Source: a virus. Taken from it: a stretch of 37,515 bases of DNA. Under the pieces are notes generated by a model. It was not told where the DNA came from. It saw only the letters and a list, made by a program, of their open reading frames with translations, and ran no database searches. This document shows positions 7,983 through 17,413 of this stretch, one piece after another (within the stretch, counting starts at the first letter, position 1; every line of letters begins with the position of its first letter). A program made the position numbers and the translations under genes. The stretch spans positions 1-37,515 of IMG/VR virus record IMGVR_UViG_3300025132_000113, one strand, 5' to 3'.

Positions 7983-10877
7983 TTAAGACCTCGGTAAAGT
8001 TGAAAGATTAGAGCGCTCTTTCAATAATGTTTTTAACGCTTTAGCATAATTAGGATCAGTTGCATAACCCTGTTCCTGCAAAAGTTCTGCTATCTTCTGT
8101 GGGTTGCCTCCTGATTCTACTCCGATATAACCTTTATAATCTTTGTACCATCTATCTATTAAGTATTTAAAGGAATCTTTAGGTGAATCAAAGTTAATGA
8201 AATAATCTTTTGTTTTTGTAGATTTACCTTGTTTATCATCTTCTTCTGTATTAGTTAATTTACTATTACTTCCCTTTAATCCTTTAAGTCCAAAGTAATT
8301 ATGTGTTCCGCTAGGTTCTCTTCCAAAGCCAGATTCTTTAGCGAATTGTGCTGCAATAACTTCAGGATATTCTGCACCTAATTCAGTGGCTAAAGACACA
8401 GCAGCTTGCCATCTCTCATCATCCGTACCAGTAAGAAGTTTGCTTCTAGGGTTAAGCATTGTTATTTCAGACGCACTAGCAGGGCCACCAAAAAGCATAT
8501 TGGCTAACCAATTGGAACCTGATTGCTGCATGTATGCACTTGAAACTGTGGCGTTTTCTTTTCTTGAATTAATTCTGTTCTGCAAAAATCTTTTTATATT
8601 CCCTTCTGGGTCTAATCTCTTGTCGTAAAACTTGAGTTGTTCGAGCATCAACCTGTCTGGGTGGACTCCTGCTCTTTCAGCTATTTTGATAAACCGATCA
8701 GAATAGGAGTTACTTTCTCTAAAGCCTGTAAGTTCTGAATAAATAAAACGACCACCGATAATTGCTCTGCTTTCATAAGTCTTGATCACATGAGTAGGTA
8801 ATGAAAAAGAATCCTTTTGGTCAAGTTCTACATCGTCAAAATCATTACCGCCTCTATCTGTTGTTGGTGGTGTTCTTTCTCCAGGGTCGCCAGCTTTTCG
8901 ATCTAATTTTGATTTAGGATTGACATCAGTAGGGCCTGAAGATGGTTCAGGATCTTTAATTCCAAAATATTCTTTCATCTTTTCTTCACCAACTGCTCTC
9001 GCATAAATCGTTTGGAACGTAATATTGTTTGGATCTTTCTTTGAAAGATTTGTTCTCGCTTGTTGATAAAGGTTTGTTTTCGCAGTAGGCCCAAGAATTT
9101 CACCAGGATTCTTTTTTCTCCAATCAGTTAGTAGAGAATCAAATTCAACCGTTAAAGCATCATTGATATCGTTATAGAACCTTATGTATTCAGGCTTCTC
9201 TTGAGCTAGTGCGTTACCAAATAATGCTGCTGCTGTAAGACCTTCTCCTGCAAGCAGTGAGGAGCCAGCTACCTCAATTGCTTTTATGTCAGGTAAAGCA
9301 AGAAATTCTTTGGCTATAGAATTTAATTGGGTTTTTGCTCCTTCTGGTAATTTCTCTAGGTCTGTTTTGTATTCTGAAACCGCTTGATTTAATCTTTTAG
9401 CGACGTTTGGCCTTTCACTAGGTGCAGCTTTTTCAGTAATTTCTCTAATGTTTTTATATAGGTTTTCAGTATCTTTTAGGGACTCTGGTGTTAATCCATT
9501 TTCAAATTGACTGATCTTACGTTCAGTTGTTATTGCATCATCTGACTCTAAAAACTCTTCTGATTTCTGTTCTATTTTTGTTTGGTCATTAAGCCATTCT
9601 TGCATCTCTAACCAATCTTCAAACTTTGGGTTGTCAGTAAATAATTCTTTAATTTTCTTTTTCCACGCTGGACTTCCTACAGGTTCACTCCCTGGGCCAT
9701 CTGCCCCCCAATAAAGTTCAGAACCTTCAATTTCAAAACCTTTTTGTCTATGTTCAAATATCTTTGATTTTCTATCTAAGGCTTTTGACTCTAGTTCTAA
9801 AAATGTGCCTGGATTTGTATCACCGAATAAAGGTCTACTCTCCCATTCCATGTCAGGGCTACCGACTTTTATATTCCTAATTGCATCTGCGATAGGAGTT
9901 TCATCCATAAAGCCTGTTAGCTCTTTCTGAAGTGCTTTCCAGACTTTTACTTTGTCCTCTCCTCCAAATAGAGATAAAGCCTGATCTATTTCTCTTGTCA
10001 ATGCACCAGCCGCTAACTCAGTAAACCTAGGGTCAGTCATTGGGATCATCCCAACAGGGCCAAGGAAAAATCCGTTTACGGCATAGTCATCAACTAAGCC
10101 TTTAATAGATGCAATTGTTTTTTGTTGTGTGTCTACTTGTAAGGTTGAGTCCCATAACTTTTCATGCTTGTCTGTGTAGTCGTCATAAGCTCTAGTTTCT
10201 TTAGGGACTACATAGTATTGATACTCTTTTTCATCACCAGTTAATTGATATTTATCTTGTACTTTTTTTACAAGGTCATATCTTCTTTTTGCTAATTCTG
10301 GAGAACCAGGCTTAATTGTTGCTAGGAGTGATGCGTTATTAGCTAAATCTTCTTTATAAACATTATCTATTTCATTTGCGGCTATTTGAGACAATGCTCT
10401 TCTCCTTCCTGTTAGCTCAAAAGGATTAGTAGTCTTTAGTAGTTCTGCTGCTTCTTGATCTATTTTCCATAAAGCTCCTATTTGTGCCGCAACATTGCCA
10501 GCCGATTTTTCTTCTTGAATCTGTAAAGATAATTTTGCTTTTGCTATTTCATTTTCTGCCTGTTTTCTTGCAAACTCGGTAGCATCATCAAACCCTTTCT
10601 CAATCCTCCTTTTCCCATAGTCCAGATATGCGTTAGTACCTGCTGCTATTAAGTTCTGAGTAAACGGCCCTAGAGCCTCAGATAATTGTTGGAACTGGTT
10701 ATATCCTTGTACGTTTCCCTGACTTCCTCTTTGCAAAGTAGCGATCTGTGGAACACCACCAATCATTGATGGTTTAGCGGCCCCTGCTGTTCGCTTTTGC
10801 CCTGGAGTTATAAAAGAACCTAAAGGCTTTGCAACTGGTGTTATTTGTCCGAAAGGGAGTTGTTTTTCTTTAGCCAT
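7983..10877 (-). CDS. Internal virion protein, gp15-like, with C-terminal glucosaminidase-type domain
   Basis: Probable ejected core protein that also opens the host peptidoglycan. Residues 1 to about 800 are polar and helix-rich, as in gp15-type proteins. Residues about 807-964 resemble a FlgJ/glucosaminidase-type lytic domain: AAQFAKESGFGR carries the likely catalytic Glu848, followed by THNYFGLKGLKG, the typical NxFGIK-like block, then YFINFDSP and a DSFKYLIDRW stretch, and a final GYATDPNYAKAL block. T7 gp15 is 747 aa without a lytic domain, so this 964-aa protein appears to be a fusion. It abuts the gp14-like gene upstream by a 1-base overlap. Confidence 0.82.
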   Translation of the reverse strand: MAKEKQLPFGQITPVAKPLGSFITPGQKRTAGAAKPSMIGGVPQIATLQRGSQGNVQGYNQFQQLSEALGPFTQNLIAAGTNAYLDYGKRRIEKGFDDATEFARKQAENEIAKAKLSLQIQEEKSAGNVAAQIGALWKIDQEAAELLKTTNPFELTGRRRALSQIAANEIDNVYKEDLANNASLLATIKPGSPELAKRRYDLVKKVQDKYQLTGDEKEYQYYVVPKETRAYDDYTDKHEKLWDSTLQVDTQQKTIASIKGLVDDYAVNGFFLGPVGMIPMTDPRFTELAAGALTREIDQALSLFGGEDKVKVWKALQKELTGFMDETPIADAIRNIKVGSPDMEWESRPLFGDTNPGTFLELESKALDRKSKIFEHRQKGFEIEGSELYWGADGPGSEPVGSPAWKKKIKELFTDNPKFEDWLEMQEWLNDQTKIEQKSEEFLESDDAITTERKISQFENGLTPESLKDTENLYKNIREITEKAAPSERPNVAKRLNQAVSEYKTDLEKLPEGAKTQLNSIAKEFLALPDIKAIEVAGSSLLAGEGLTAAALFGNALAQEKPEYIRFYNDINDALTVEFDSLLTDWRKKNPGEILGPTAKTNLYQQARTNLSKKDPNNITFQTIYARAVGEEKMKEYFGIKDPEPSSGPTDVNPKSKLDRKAGDPGERTPPTTDRGGNDFDDVELDQKDSFSLPTHVIKTYESRAIIGGRFIYSELTGFRESNSYSDRFIKIAERAGVHPDRLMLEQLKFYDKRLDPEGNIKRFLQNRINSRKENATVSSAYMQQSGSNWLANMLFGGPASASEITMLNPRSKLLTGTDDERWQAAVSLATELGAEYPEVIAAQFAKESGFGREPSGTHNYFGLKGLKGSNSKLTNTEEDDKQGKSTKTKDYFINFDSPKDSFKYLIDRWYKDYKGYIGVESGGNPQKIAELLQEQGYATDPNYAKALKTLLKERSNLSTLPRS

Positions 10878-11689
10878 TAGTTGTTATTTTTTAGGGCTTG
10901 TAAAGTGTCAGCTTTGTTTTTTACGTCGTAGTAAGTGCTAACTCCACCTAAGACAGCAGAGCCAGCATTAAGGATCGCTGCACCCATTGATGGGGCTCCA
11001 CCTGTCATGGTTGGGCCACTAGGAGTAATCAATGTTGGCAATGGTGCGAACGGTGCTATTGGATCTATATAAGGCTGCTCTTCATAGAACTGTTGACTAT
11101 TCCAGCGGCTTATATATTGAGCGACTTGTGCCGCTTGTGTTCTGTTGTATTGCCTTGTTCTTAACCCTTCATTGATCTGCTGTAACGCTTCATAATCTCC
11201 CTGTTGTCTTGAGTAGTCATTCACTATTCGATCAACTGAATTACCTTCTGCGCCCATTGCCTGAACTGACGCTCTTGCTTGTAAAGCTCTCCATCTATAT
11301 TGCTTAGTTGCAACAGCATCTTGCATTGAAACTTCTTCAAACTGTTGGCTTATTGCTTCGCTATCACTAATAAAACTTGCGCCTGCTGCTGCTCTTGTTT
11401 GCTCAACAACTTCTGCTTGTCTAATTGATTTAGTTAGCTCAACATTTCTAAGTGCATTGACATAGGAAAGTTGGCTGTTGTGATTAACTGTTTCTTTCCA
11501 ATAATTATGTTGTTGATTTGCATCTCTAACCTTTGAATTAAAGCCAGCTTGCCAAGCAGCAAATTCGTTATTAGCACTTTGAAAAGCTTTCTTGTTTAAG
11601 TAGTCCTGCTTTTGAGCTTTATACCCTGCGATTGATTGAAATATGCCTAGACCCATTTGGCCTAGACCTAGCATGGTGGCTGGATCCAT
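10877..11689 (-). CDS. Internal virion protein, gp14-like (270 aa)
   Basis: Likely the T7 gp14 counterpart, an inner core protein that forms the outer-membrane channel on ejection. It begins with a small glycine/hydrophobic segment (LGLGQMGLGIFQSIAGY, residues 7-23), is then alanine/glutamine-rich and helical (AFQSANNEFAAWQAGFN, residues 35-51; RWRALQARASVQAMGAEG), and ends with a proline/glycine-rich segment. This layout and size are typical for the family. It overlaps the next upstream gene by one base at 11689 and starts immediately before the gp15-like gene. Confidence 0.78.
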   Translation of the reverse strand: MDPATMLGLGQMGLGIFQSIAGYKAQKQDYLNKKAFQSANNEFAAWQAGFNSKVRDANQQHNYWKETVNHNSQLSYVNALRNVELTKSIRQAEVVEQTRAAAGASFISDSEAISQQFEEVSMQDAVATKQYRWRALQARASVQAMGAEGNSVDRIVNDYSRQQGDYEALQQINEGLRTRQYNRTQAAQVAQYISRWNSQQFYEEQPYIDPIAPFAPLPTLITPSGPTMTGGAPSMGAAILNAGSAVLGGVSTYYDVKNKADTLQALKNNN

Positions 11690-12135
11690 TACGCTTTCCT
11701 CCAGAAGTGGCTAAATAATTGAGCGCTTGCACCCATTGGCTTTGGCACATCAACAGTGAAACCCAAATGCTTTAACCATCGAATAGTTATTTGATTAGAG
11801 TGCATTGCCCAGTTATGTAAGAAGTCATTGCCATCATCAATTAATCCATCAACCCATTTCCGACCTCCACGAATGAATTGCCTTCGATGACTAGAAGTTG
11901 CAAATAAATCATCTGTTCCTAATAACCAAATTAAAGATTCATTTACACCACATATCCCTACTGGCAATCCATTATCTCCATCTATGCAATGACAAATTTC
12001 ACTTTCCTTCCAGCTTCCAATCACAGCTTCTTTGCCAGTAACACCATGACTATAATGCACTTCCAATTCATCCTGCTTTCTTACATTATTACTTATGTAC
12101 TCCACTCTTGCAGGAGTCGCCACAGCCCACTTCAT
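11689..12135 (-). CDS. gp13-like protein, GNAT-fold family (148 aa)
   Basis: By position, between tail tubular B and gp14-like, and by size (T7 gp13 is 138 aa), this is the gp13-type protein needed for virion morphogenesis, a family related in fold to GNAT acetyltransferases (DUF2833). The sequence shows ICHCIDGDNGLPVGICGVN followed by WLLGTDDL and a C-terminal HSNQITIRWLKHLGF block, typical of GNAT-like proteins. A catalytic acyltransferase activity is not claimed. Its ATG overlaps the stop of tail tubular B (ATGA), and its stop overlaps the gp14-like start. Confidence 0.75.
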   Translation of the reverse strand: MKWAVATPARVEYISNNVRKQDELEVHYSHGVTGKEAVIGSWKESEICHCIDGDNGLPVGICGVNESLIWLLGTDDLFATSSHRRQFIRGGRKWVDGLIDDGNDFLHNWAMHSNQITIRWLKHLGFTVDVPKPMGASAQLFSHFWRKA

Positions 12136-14642
12136 TGAACACCTCTAGCTTGACTTGTTAATAATCCAACCCATTCACATGTACTAAATTTGCATGGGTG
12201 AATTGTGTCATTGTGGATTTCAACAATGCAATTTTCGCCTTTGGAATTTATAGGGATTCTGAAAACACCTTCATGGTATCTATCTTCATCTTCTCCGTAT
12301 CCTCCAGAGGGAAGAGCGCTTCCTAAAGTTGAATTTCTTACTCTTAATGTTGTGTCGTCATATTTATAAATTGCTGTATCTCTACGTTCAGCCATGACAT
12401 GTATTTCAAAGTAATAGCTTTCGTGGTATCGAATCTTTGCATGTCTTATCTGTGATCTTTGTGTATTACTTGCAGCCTTTCCACCTCCTATTTCTTTATA
12501 AAGTTTGAATTTGGTAAATCTATAAACAAAGTCATAAGGCTCACCAAAGTAAACAGGCGCACCAGACCAATCACCATCAGCAACAATTTGATTACCGCTT
12601 GTAGCTGAACCTAAATACACACCTCCAATATTTGTTGTTGCATATCCTGACCATGCTTCTGTCTTGGAGGTCATCGTGTAGGTCAATGTCCATGTGGTCT
12701 TTTTAGTTACAGCGTTATAAGTTCCTGCACCAACTCTTAATGCTGACGGTGTTTCAGTTGTTGTTGAGATTTGTCTATCTAATAAGAACGGATATGGGCT
12801 TGGTGTTACATCACTAAGTCGATCTGATACTGCTACTTTCTCAAGCCAAACATCATTGCCATATTCAGCTAATAAATAAATAACTTCCTCAACGCAAAGA
12901 ATTTGAAGAATCTTTGTCACCCCTGACATTTCCCAGTAAGACCAACTGCTTTGCGCTCGTTCCGTTCCTCCTCCCTGATTCCTGTAAAAGTATTTATAAA
13001 CATAGATTCTCTTTTGATAGCCTGACTTATCAGACAAAGCAAACCAAGTATTACCTGTATCGTTGGTTGTTAATTTATAAACATCAGATGGAATATAACT
13101 ACTGACATAGCTAGTTAAATCAGACGCATCAGCAACTAAAGCAGAACCAGCGCCCTTAACACTAAACTCTCTAAACTGACTCCATTGACCATTGGTTTGG
13201 CAGAAGATAATCGTGCCAGCTACAGGGACAGGTCTACATTGAATGTCTATTTCATACTGAGTTAGAACAGATATAACTGCACTTTTAGGTGTAAGTATTG
13301 TTTCTGCTGCATTAAATCTAAATTGAATTTGGTCAGAAAATACAATCAATTCATCCTGATATGGTATGGCATATCTAAGGATTGACACTTTATTATTACT
13401 TGCCTGAATATCAATCGGATCAGAATCTAATACAGTAGTTACTGTCTCTGGATAGAAACTAAAGAACTCTTTTGCTCTACTTAAAACAATATATTCATCA
13501 GCTAGTATTCCTAATCTTCCTTTGTAGATAAATACATCTTGGATGGGATAGCCAATGAAACTTGGATTGGGTGCGCTAGTTGAATCACCACATGTTCTTT
13601 CTCCCCATTTTGGAATCTTTGTTCCACTCTGAGTGCTTCCATCAGCAGGGCCAAAATAGAATTGACCGTTAGCTAAACGCACCAAAACTTGAGGCATTGT
13701 CGAATCATCAATCTTATATTTCTCTCCAGGGCTGACGCACTCTTGCCATGATCCTTCTCCGAATGTTCCTGATCTTGGAACAAATTCAATGTGGTAATTG
13801 TCAAAGTTATTGCCTGGATCTCCTACGATTTCTATTTGATAACCCTCTGGTGCAATCGTTGGTAGCTCTGTAAACACCTGAACAGAGTTAGTGATTGCAG
13901 TTAGATCAGCGTTCGCTCTAGCACACTTGGCTGAAACAGTTATGGCATTAGCTGACTTTGCGTGAATAACACTTCCACTTCTAGTAAAGGTGACACCAGA
14001 AACACCAGACAAACCAGTAATGATATTTGTGGCAATAGTCGCTGTATCAATTCTGTGTTCAGTCGTTGTACTTCCACTAACAACTACAGGAGCTACAGCA
14101 GTTTCAACTGTGGCTAATGTTCCATTGACATTGACTTCATATTTCTGCCCGTAATTTGCTGCCTTCACCCATATCAAACATTCGTGAGCAGCAGGCCGAG
14201 CAGTAGCAGGAGCCGTATCACTGGTCATTGCAGGAACAGCCTTTGTATTACTAATGAAAGTAAAGTCGGCAATGGTCGCTGCTCTTATATCTGTCTTGGC
14301 GCTGACTACAGAGTTTAAATAGTTATAAGCATTAGTAGCTGCGTTAACTGTCTTTTCATTTCCATCTAAGTCAAAAACTTTTATTGCTGTTTTTCCAATA
14401 ACAACTAAATATTTTTCACCAGAATCACGCAGAATTTGATGAAAGAAAACATCGCCAAATGTAGAAGTTGAAACCTTCTTAATACATTTAGTTCCCTCTC
14501 TTTTTCTAAGCCCCTCGGCAAGAGAACTCATCCCATTGATTTGTTTCTCTCCCTGTGTGGGATCTCTTTGAGCGTCAGGTTGTAGTGATGTTCCCTGAAT
14601 TAAATTCGGGATTGTATAAGAAGCAAGATTAGCCATCGACAT
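12132..14642 (-). CDS. Tail tubular protein B, gp12-like (836 aa)
   Basis: Forms the nozzle of the short tail. Length is close to T7 gp12 (794 aa). The N-terminus (IPNLIQGTSLQPDAQRDPTQGEKQINGM) is a strong family signature: the 'iQGVSQQPd..R..gq...q.N' motif of podoviral nozzle proteins. Later motifs also fit, including YKGRLGILADEYIVLSRAKEFFSFY and SNNKVSILRYAIPYQDELIVFSDQIQF, the typical propeller region where the protein is described as recording the inspected surface. It overlaps tail tubular A by 14 bases and gp13-like by 4, so the three are coupled. Confidence 0.93.
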   Translation of the reverse strand: MSMANLASYTIPNLIQGTSLQPDAQRDPTQGEKQINGMSSLAEGLRKREGTKCIKKVSTSTFGDVFFHQILRDSGEKYLVVIGKTAIKVFDLDGNEKTVNAATNAYNYLNSVVSAKTDIRAATIADFTFISNTKAVPAMTSDTAPATARPAAHECLIWVKAANYGQKYEVNVNGTLATVETAVAPVVVSGSTTTEHRIDTATIATNIITGLSGVSGVTFTRSGSVIHAKSANAITVSAKCARANADLTAITNSVQVFTELPTIAPEGYQIEIVGDPGNNFDNYHIEFVPRSGTFGEGSWQECVSPGEKYKIDDSTMPQVLVRLANGQFYFGPADGSTQSGTKIPKWGERTCGDSTSAPNPSFIGYPIQDVFIYKGRLGILADEYIVLSRAKEFFSFYPETVTTVLDSDPIDIQASNNKVSILRYAIPYQDELIVFSDQIQFRFNAAETILTPKSAVISVLTQYEIDIQCRPVPVAGTIIFCQTNGQWSQFREFSVKGAGSALVADASDLTSYVSSYIPSDVYKLTTNDTGNTWFALSDKSGYQKRIYVYKYFYRNQGGGTERAQSSWSYWEMSGVTKILQILCVEEVIYLLAEYGNDVWLEKVAVSDRLSDVTPSPYPFLLDRQISTTTETPSALRVGAGTYNAVTKKTTWTLTYTMTSKTEAWSGYATTNIGGVYLGSATSGNQIVADGDWSGAPVYFGEPYDFVYRFTKFKLYKEIGGGKAASNTQRSQIRHAKIRYHESYYFEIHVMAERRDTAIYKYDDTTLRVRNSTLGSALPSGGYGEDEDRYHEGVFRIPINSKGENCIVEIHNDTIHPCKFSTCEWVGLLTSQARGVQ

Positions 14643-15288
14643 ACCCCCTTGTTCTACCCATCAAGCCCCAACCTGGAGAGAATGTTCGAGCAGGCAATAG
14701 ACCAGGGCCACCAGTTAAGGCGTTGGCTTGTGCTTGATCTAGCTCTACTCTTTGCAGTTCAACTAAGGCTGCCTGCTCATCCATTGCGGTGTACTTAAAT
14801 ATCGAATCATCAGCTAACACTCGGTCACTAAATACTCTGGCTGATCGAATCGTTGTCCATCGGTTATAGATCTCTGGACATTCATCCCAAGGCAAGTAAG
14901 AAATAATATCTGCTTTAAGCGTTGTTAATACATCATCAGGAATTGTGTATGTTCTTTTCTCTCTGTCATATACCTTTTGCCCTCTCATCACAAATCTTCC
15001 ATCCCATTCATATTCATCAGTGACAAAAGAAGCAATGTTGGCAGGAAGAACTATTTGATTATTGGTGTCTTTGGAAAATTCAAAAGCAAGCTCAGTGTTC
15101 CAACTCCATCCTCTTGTCTGACCTTCTTTAAAAAACTCAAGAATAGTAGTCTCAGCCTGTGCAGCTTCATTGATTTGTTGTGTCTCCAAACTATTAACAG
15201 GTTGCTCACCAATGTTCTGTAGACAAATGTTTACAGCTTCTAAAAGAGTGGTTCGGCCTGGTGCTTGTGACTGTTTATCTAAGCCCAT
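14629..15288 (-). CDS. Tail tubular protein A, gp11-like (219 aa, start corrected)
   Basis: Adaptor/gatekeeper ring between portal and nozzle; T7 gp11 is 196 aa. Family signatures: LLEAVNICLQNIGEQPVNSLE at the N-terminus, then TRGWSWNTELAFEFSKDTNN, then LPANIASFVTDEYEW, and a late ARVFSDRVLADDSIFKYTAMDEQAALVEL. The frame stays open to 15357, but the start is placed at the ATG at 15288 (MGLDKQSQ), because homologous sequence begins there and the upstream 23 codons cover a promoter-like dyad (15298-15311) and reach toward a terminator hairpin. Nine bases separate the dyad from this ATG. No clear Shine-Dalgarno is seen. Confidence 0.9.
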   Translation of the reverse strand: MGLDKQSQAPGRTTLLEAVNICLQNIGEQPVNSLETQQINEAAQAETTILEFFKEGQTRGWSWNTELAFEFSKDTNNQIVLPANIASFVTDEYEWDGRFVMRGQKVYDREKRTYTIPDDVLTTLKADIISYLPWDECPEIYNRWTTIRSARVFSDRVLADDSIFKYTAMDEQAALVELQRVELDQAQANALTGGPGLLPARTFSPGWGLMGRTRGYVDG

Positions 15289-15297
15289 AAAAAAAGA

Positions 15298-15326
15298 CTG
15301 CACACATGCAATCTTTATCTTATCGG
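15298..15326 (-). promoter_or_regulatory. Motif 1 dyad with GATAA/ATAAAG box, before tail tubular A
   Basis: Minus-strand sequence CCGATAAGATAAAGA followed by TTGCATGTGTGCAG (15298-15311). It matches the element at 1281-1309 across nearly 29 positions, the best pair in the window. It lies between the capsid terminator and the tail tubular A start and probably restarts transcription of the tail genes. Confidence 0.6.
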
Positions 15327-15342
15327 TTATTCGTAAGAAAGT

Positions 15343-15366
15343 CCCCTGACTGAACAAAATCAGGGG
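15343..15366 (-). terminator. Intrinsic terminator after the capsid gene
   Basis: Perfect 7-bp stem CCCCTGA (15343-15349) / TCAGGGG (15360-15366) with a 10-base loop, 25 bases after the capsid stop codon. On the minus strand it is followed by a moderately T-rich ACTTTCTTAC. T7 has its terminator T-phi at exactly this place, after the major capsid gene, which supports the call. Confidence 0.75.
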
Positions 15367-15391
15367 AAATTAACTCCCTCCCAGTAATAAA

Positions 15392-16399
15392 TTATGGGAT
15401 TTCGATTACACCTGCACACTCAGCACGAAGAACATTCATACCAATTGCCATGCGAGCAACCATAAGGCTGGACTGATACATGACGTTGAATGATGAACCC
15501 TCGCTAGTTACCTGAAGGCTAGGAGCCTTTAAGGTAAGAACTCCGATTGCATCCTTGTGGAAGATGATGGCTCTGTTCTTAGTCAAGTTCTGCTGATAAG
15601 CAGTGTTCTTGTCGTAAGTACCATTTGTGTATGCGGACTGAGCAACATGGTTCGACTCATACACATCTATGCCTTTGACACGTAATACACGACCTCCAGC
15701 AAATGACCCATTCTCGCCACCACCACTGTTGAAATCAGTGTTGATTGCTCTAGTGGAATCAAGTAGATAATCGTACTCGTCAGGGCCAACAACACAAGCT
15801 AAGTTCTCTGTTGGAACATCAGCCTTCTTCATCTCAACTTTGATAGAACTAATCTTTTCAACTAGCTCATCGCCTTTAGCGTTCTTAGTTGCGGCTGCAT
15901 AGCCAGATGAAAGTGTTGCGCTATGACCTGTGCGGTTAGCGTTGATAGTTCCTGATAGAGGCTCAGTTGTGGTTTTAGCTGCTGCATAGAGAACTCTAGC
16001 GGCTCTTTTATCCCACTCGTAAGCAAGGGCTAAACCTAGCTGATTGGTGATATCACTACGATCTTCGTAGTAATTCATTAACCTATCAAGGTCATATACG
16101 ACCTGATCGGCTATTAACAATCCGTCTAAATTAATAACCTGTTCGTTTCTCTGACCAGGAGAGTTTGTTGCCCCTAATATTGGAGCCCCAGGTACATGAT
16201 AAGCCGCCGAAGCTCTTCCGCTAACTGGGAAGGCTGCACTTTTACCACCTGAGATAGTACGCTCTTTAACTTTTCCTTTGAATACGCAATTTCTCTCAAA
16301 AGCTGAAAGTAATTCCGCTATTCCCAATTTGAGGAACAGAGCGTCAACCGCACCTGTACCTTTAATCTGACCTAAACGGTCTAAACTGGCATTAGCCAT
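15392..16399 (-). CDS. Major capsid protein, gp10-like (335 aa)
   Basis: Main shell protein of the icosahedral head, HK97 fold. Close in length to T7 gp10A (345 aa). Clear family blocks: ALFLKLGIAELLSAFERN (residues about 20-37), RTISGGKSAAFPVSGRASAAYHVPG, INLDGLLIADQVVYDLDRLMNYYEDRSDIT, and a C-terminal MYQSSLMVARMAIGMNVLRAECAGVIEI. Its upstream leader is about 115 bases long and holds a motif 1 dyad at 16475. A terminator follows the gene. This lets capsid be expressed as its own unit, as expected for the most abundant virion protein. Confidence 0.95.
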   Translation of the reverse strand: MANASLDRLGQIKGTGAVDALFLKLGIAELLSAFERNCVFKGKVKERTISGGKSAAFPVSGRASAAYHVPGAPILGATNSPGQRNEQVINLDGLLIADQVVYDLDRLMNYYEDRSDITNQLGLALAYEWDKRAARVLYAAAKTTTEPLSGTINANRTGHSATLSSGYAAATKNAKGDELVEKISSIKVEMKKADVPTENLACVVGPDEYDYLLDSTRAINTDFNSGGGENGSFAGGRVLRVKGIDVYESNHVAQSAYTNGTYDKNTAYQQNLTKNRAIIFHKDAIGVLTLKAPSLQVTSEGSSFNVMYQSSLMVARMAIGMNVLRAECAGVIEIP

Positions 16400-16474
16400 T
16401 GGACTATTTTTTTATAGGTGAGTGTCTTTCTTTGTTTGTTTAATTAAGTTGTCTCCCGCAAGAGGCTTAATCAA

Positions 16475-16488
16475 CTGCACAAGTGCAG
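16475..16488 (-). promoter_or_regulatory. Motif 1 dyad in the leader of the capsid gene
   Basis: Exact CTGCA-CAAG-TGCAG dyad on the plus strand (minus: CTGCACTTGTGCAG) in the 114-bp gap between scaffold and capsid. It is preceded on the minus strand by GTTGTT and by the AT-rich TATTTTTATATGAG. It is about 75 bases from the capsid ATG, much farther than at most other sites, which argues for a transcriptional rather than purely ribosome-site role. Confidence 0.55.
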
Positions 16489-16513
16489 AACAACTCATAT
16501 AAAAATAATAGCG

Positions 16514-17413
16514 TTATCTGTCAAATATGGATTGATCAGACCTAGCCATTGTTGTCTCAACCCATTTTCTATACTTAGGATCTACGTCATATTTTCTTCT
16601 GCCTGTTGCTTTATCCGTTGCACTTATAGCAGCTTGCGCTTGTTGTCTTGAATCAAATTTATCTGTAGCCGTAGCACTACCACCTTGTATTAATTTAGGT
16701 TCACCACTTCCATTCTTTAAATCATATCTAGCCTTCATTGCGCTAACTGTTTGAAGCTTTTGTTGGTAGCTTTGCCCAGAATCAACAGCGTTATTAAATG
16801 ATGTCAGTTCTGATTCGGATAGATTGCTAGTCATCCAATCAGTCATAGCCTTGTAATCTTCTGCACCCCCCACGGTGTTAACGATATTGGAATAATCACT
16901 ATCGCCTGTTTGCTTTGCTGCCTGTTGAGGGCTTGAACCTTCTTGCTTTGTTCTCCCTTGTAAGTAAGCATCAACTAACTTTCTAGGGATGCCACCTTTC
17001 TCAACGAGAGCATCTATCTCAGCATCAACATTCTGTCCTGACCAGAACTTGCTAGACATTTCAATGGGGTTAACTTCTGCCTTCTCTAAGGCGTTAGTAA
17101 CGTCTTCCCCATAAAACTCAATACCAACATCTCTTGTGTAATCATCAGGAGTCTCAGGCCAATTATCAGGCGTTTCAGATTGTTCTGTTTCCTGCTTGCC
17201 TTCACTTAGTTTTCTCTCAGCTTCTTGATAAGCCTTTAATAAGTCATCCTGAGATTTAAACTTTCCACCAATAAGCTCTTCATCGGTTTGAGGTCGCTCT
17301 TGTGTCTCAGTCTGATTAATAGCCGATTGTTCTTCTTCGACTTCTTTAACAAAATCGTCAAGCAAATCTTGTTGCCCAGGGCCGAGCATTTCAGGGCTTG
17401 GTGTGGTGGTCAT
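16514..17413 (-). CDS. Capsid assembly/scaffolding protein, gp9-like (299 aa)
   Basis: Scaffold that guides prohead assembly and leaves the finished shell. Position between portal and capsid and size (T7 gp9 is 307 aa) are diagnostic. The N-terminal half is strongly acidic (DDFVKEVEEEQSA, then QTDEELIGGKFKSQDDLLKAYQEAERKLSE, the conserved 'GKfks.ddLlkAY.elE.K' block of podoviral scaffolds). The C-terminus is basic (RRKYDVDPKYRKWVETTMARS), as expected for capsid contact. Overlaps the portal stop by 4 bases. Confidence 0.9.
   Translation of the reverse strand: MTTTPSPEMLGPGQQDLLDDFVKEVEEEQSAINQTETQERPQTDEELIGGKFKSQDDLLKAYQEAERKLSEGKQETEQSETPDNWPETPDDYTRDVGIEFYGEDVTNALEKAEVNPIEMSSKFWSGQNVDAEIDALVEKGGIPRKLVDAYLQGRTKQEGSSPQQAAKQTGDSDYSNIVNTVGGAEDYKAMTDWMTSNLSESELTSFNNAVDSGQSYQQKLQTVSAMKARYDLKNGSGEPKLIQGGSATATDKFDSRQQAQAAISATDKATGRRKYDVDPKYRKWVETTMARSDQSIFDR

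Noticed and set aside
8526-8540. CTGCATGTATGCA string inside the gp15-like gene
   Set aside because: Resembles motif 1 but is within a coding region far from any start; treated as a chance match.
15289-15357. N-terminal 23-codon extension of tail tubular A
   Set aside because: The stretch covers a promoter-like dyad and reaches toward the capsid terminator; family homology begins at the ATG at 15288.
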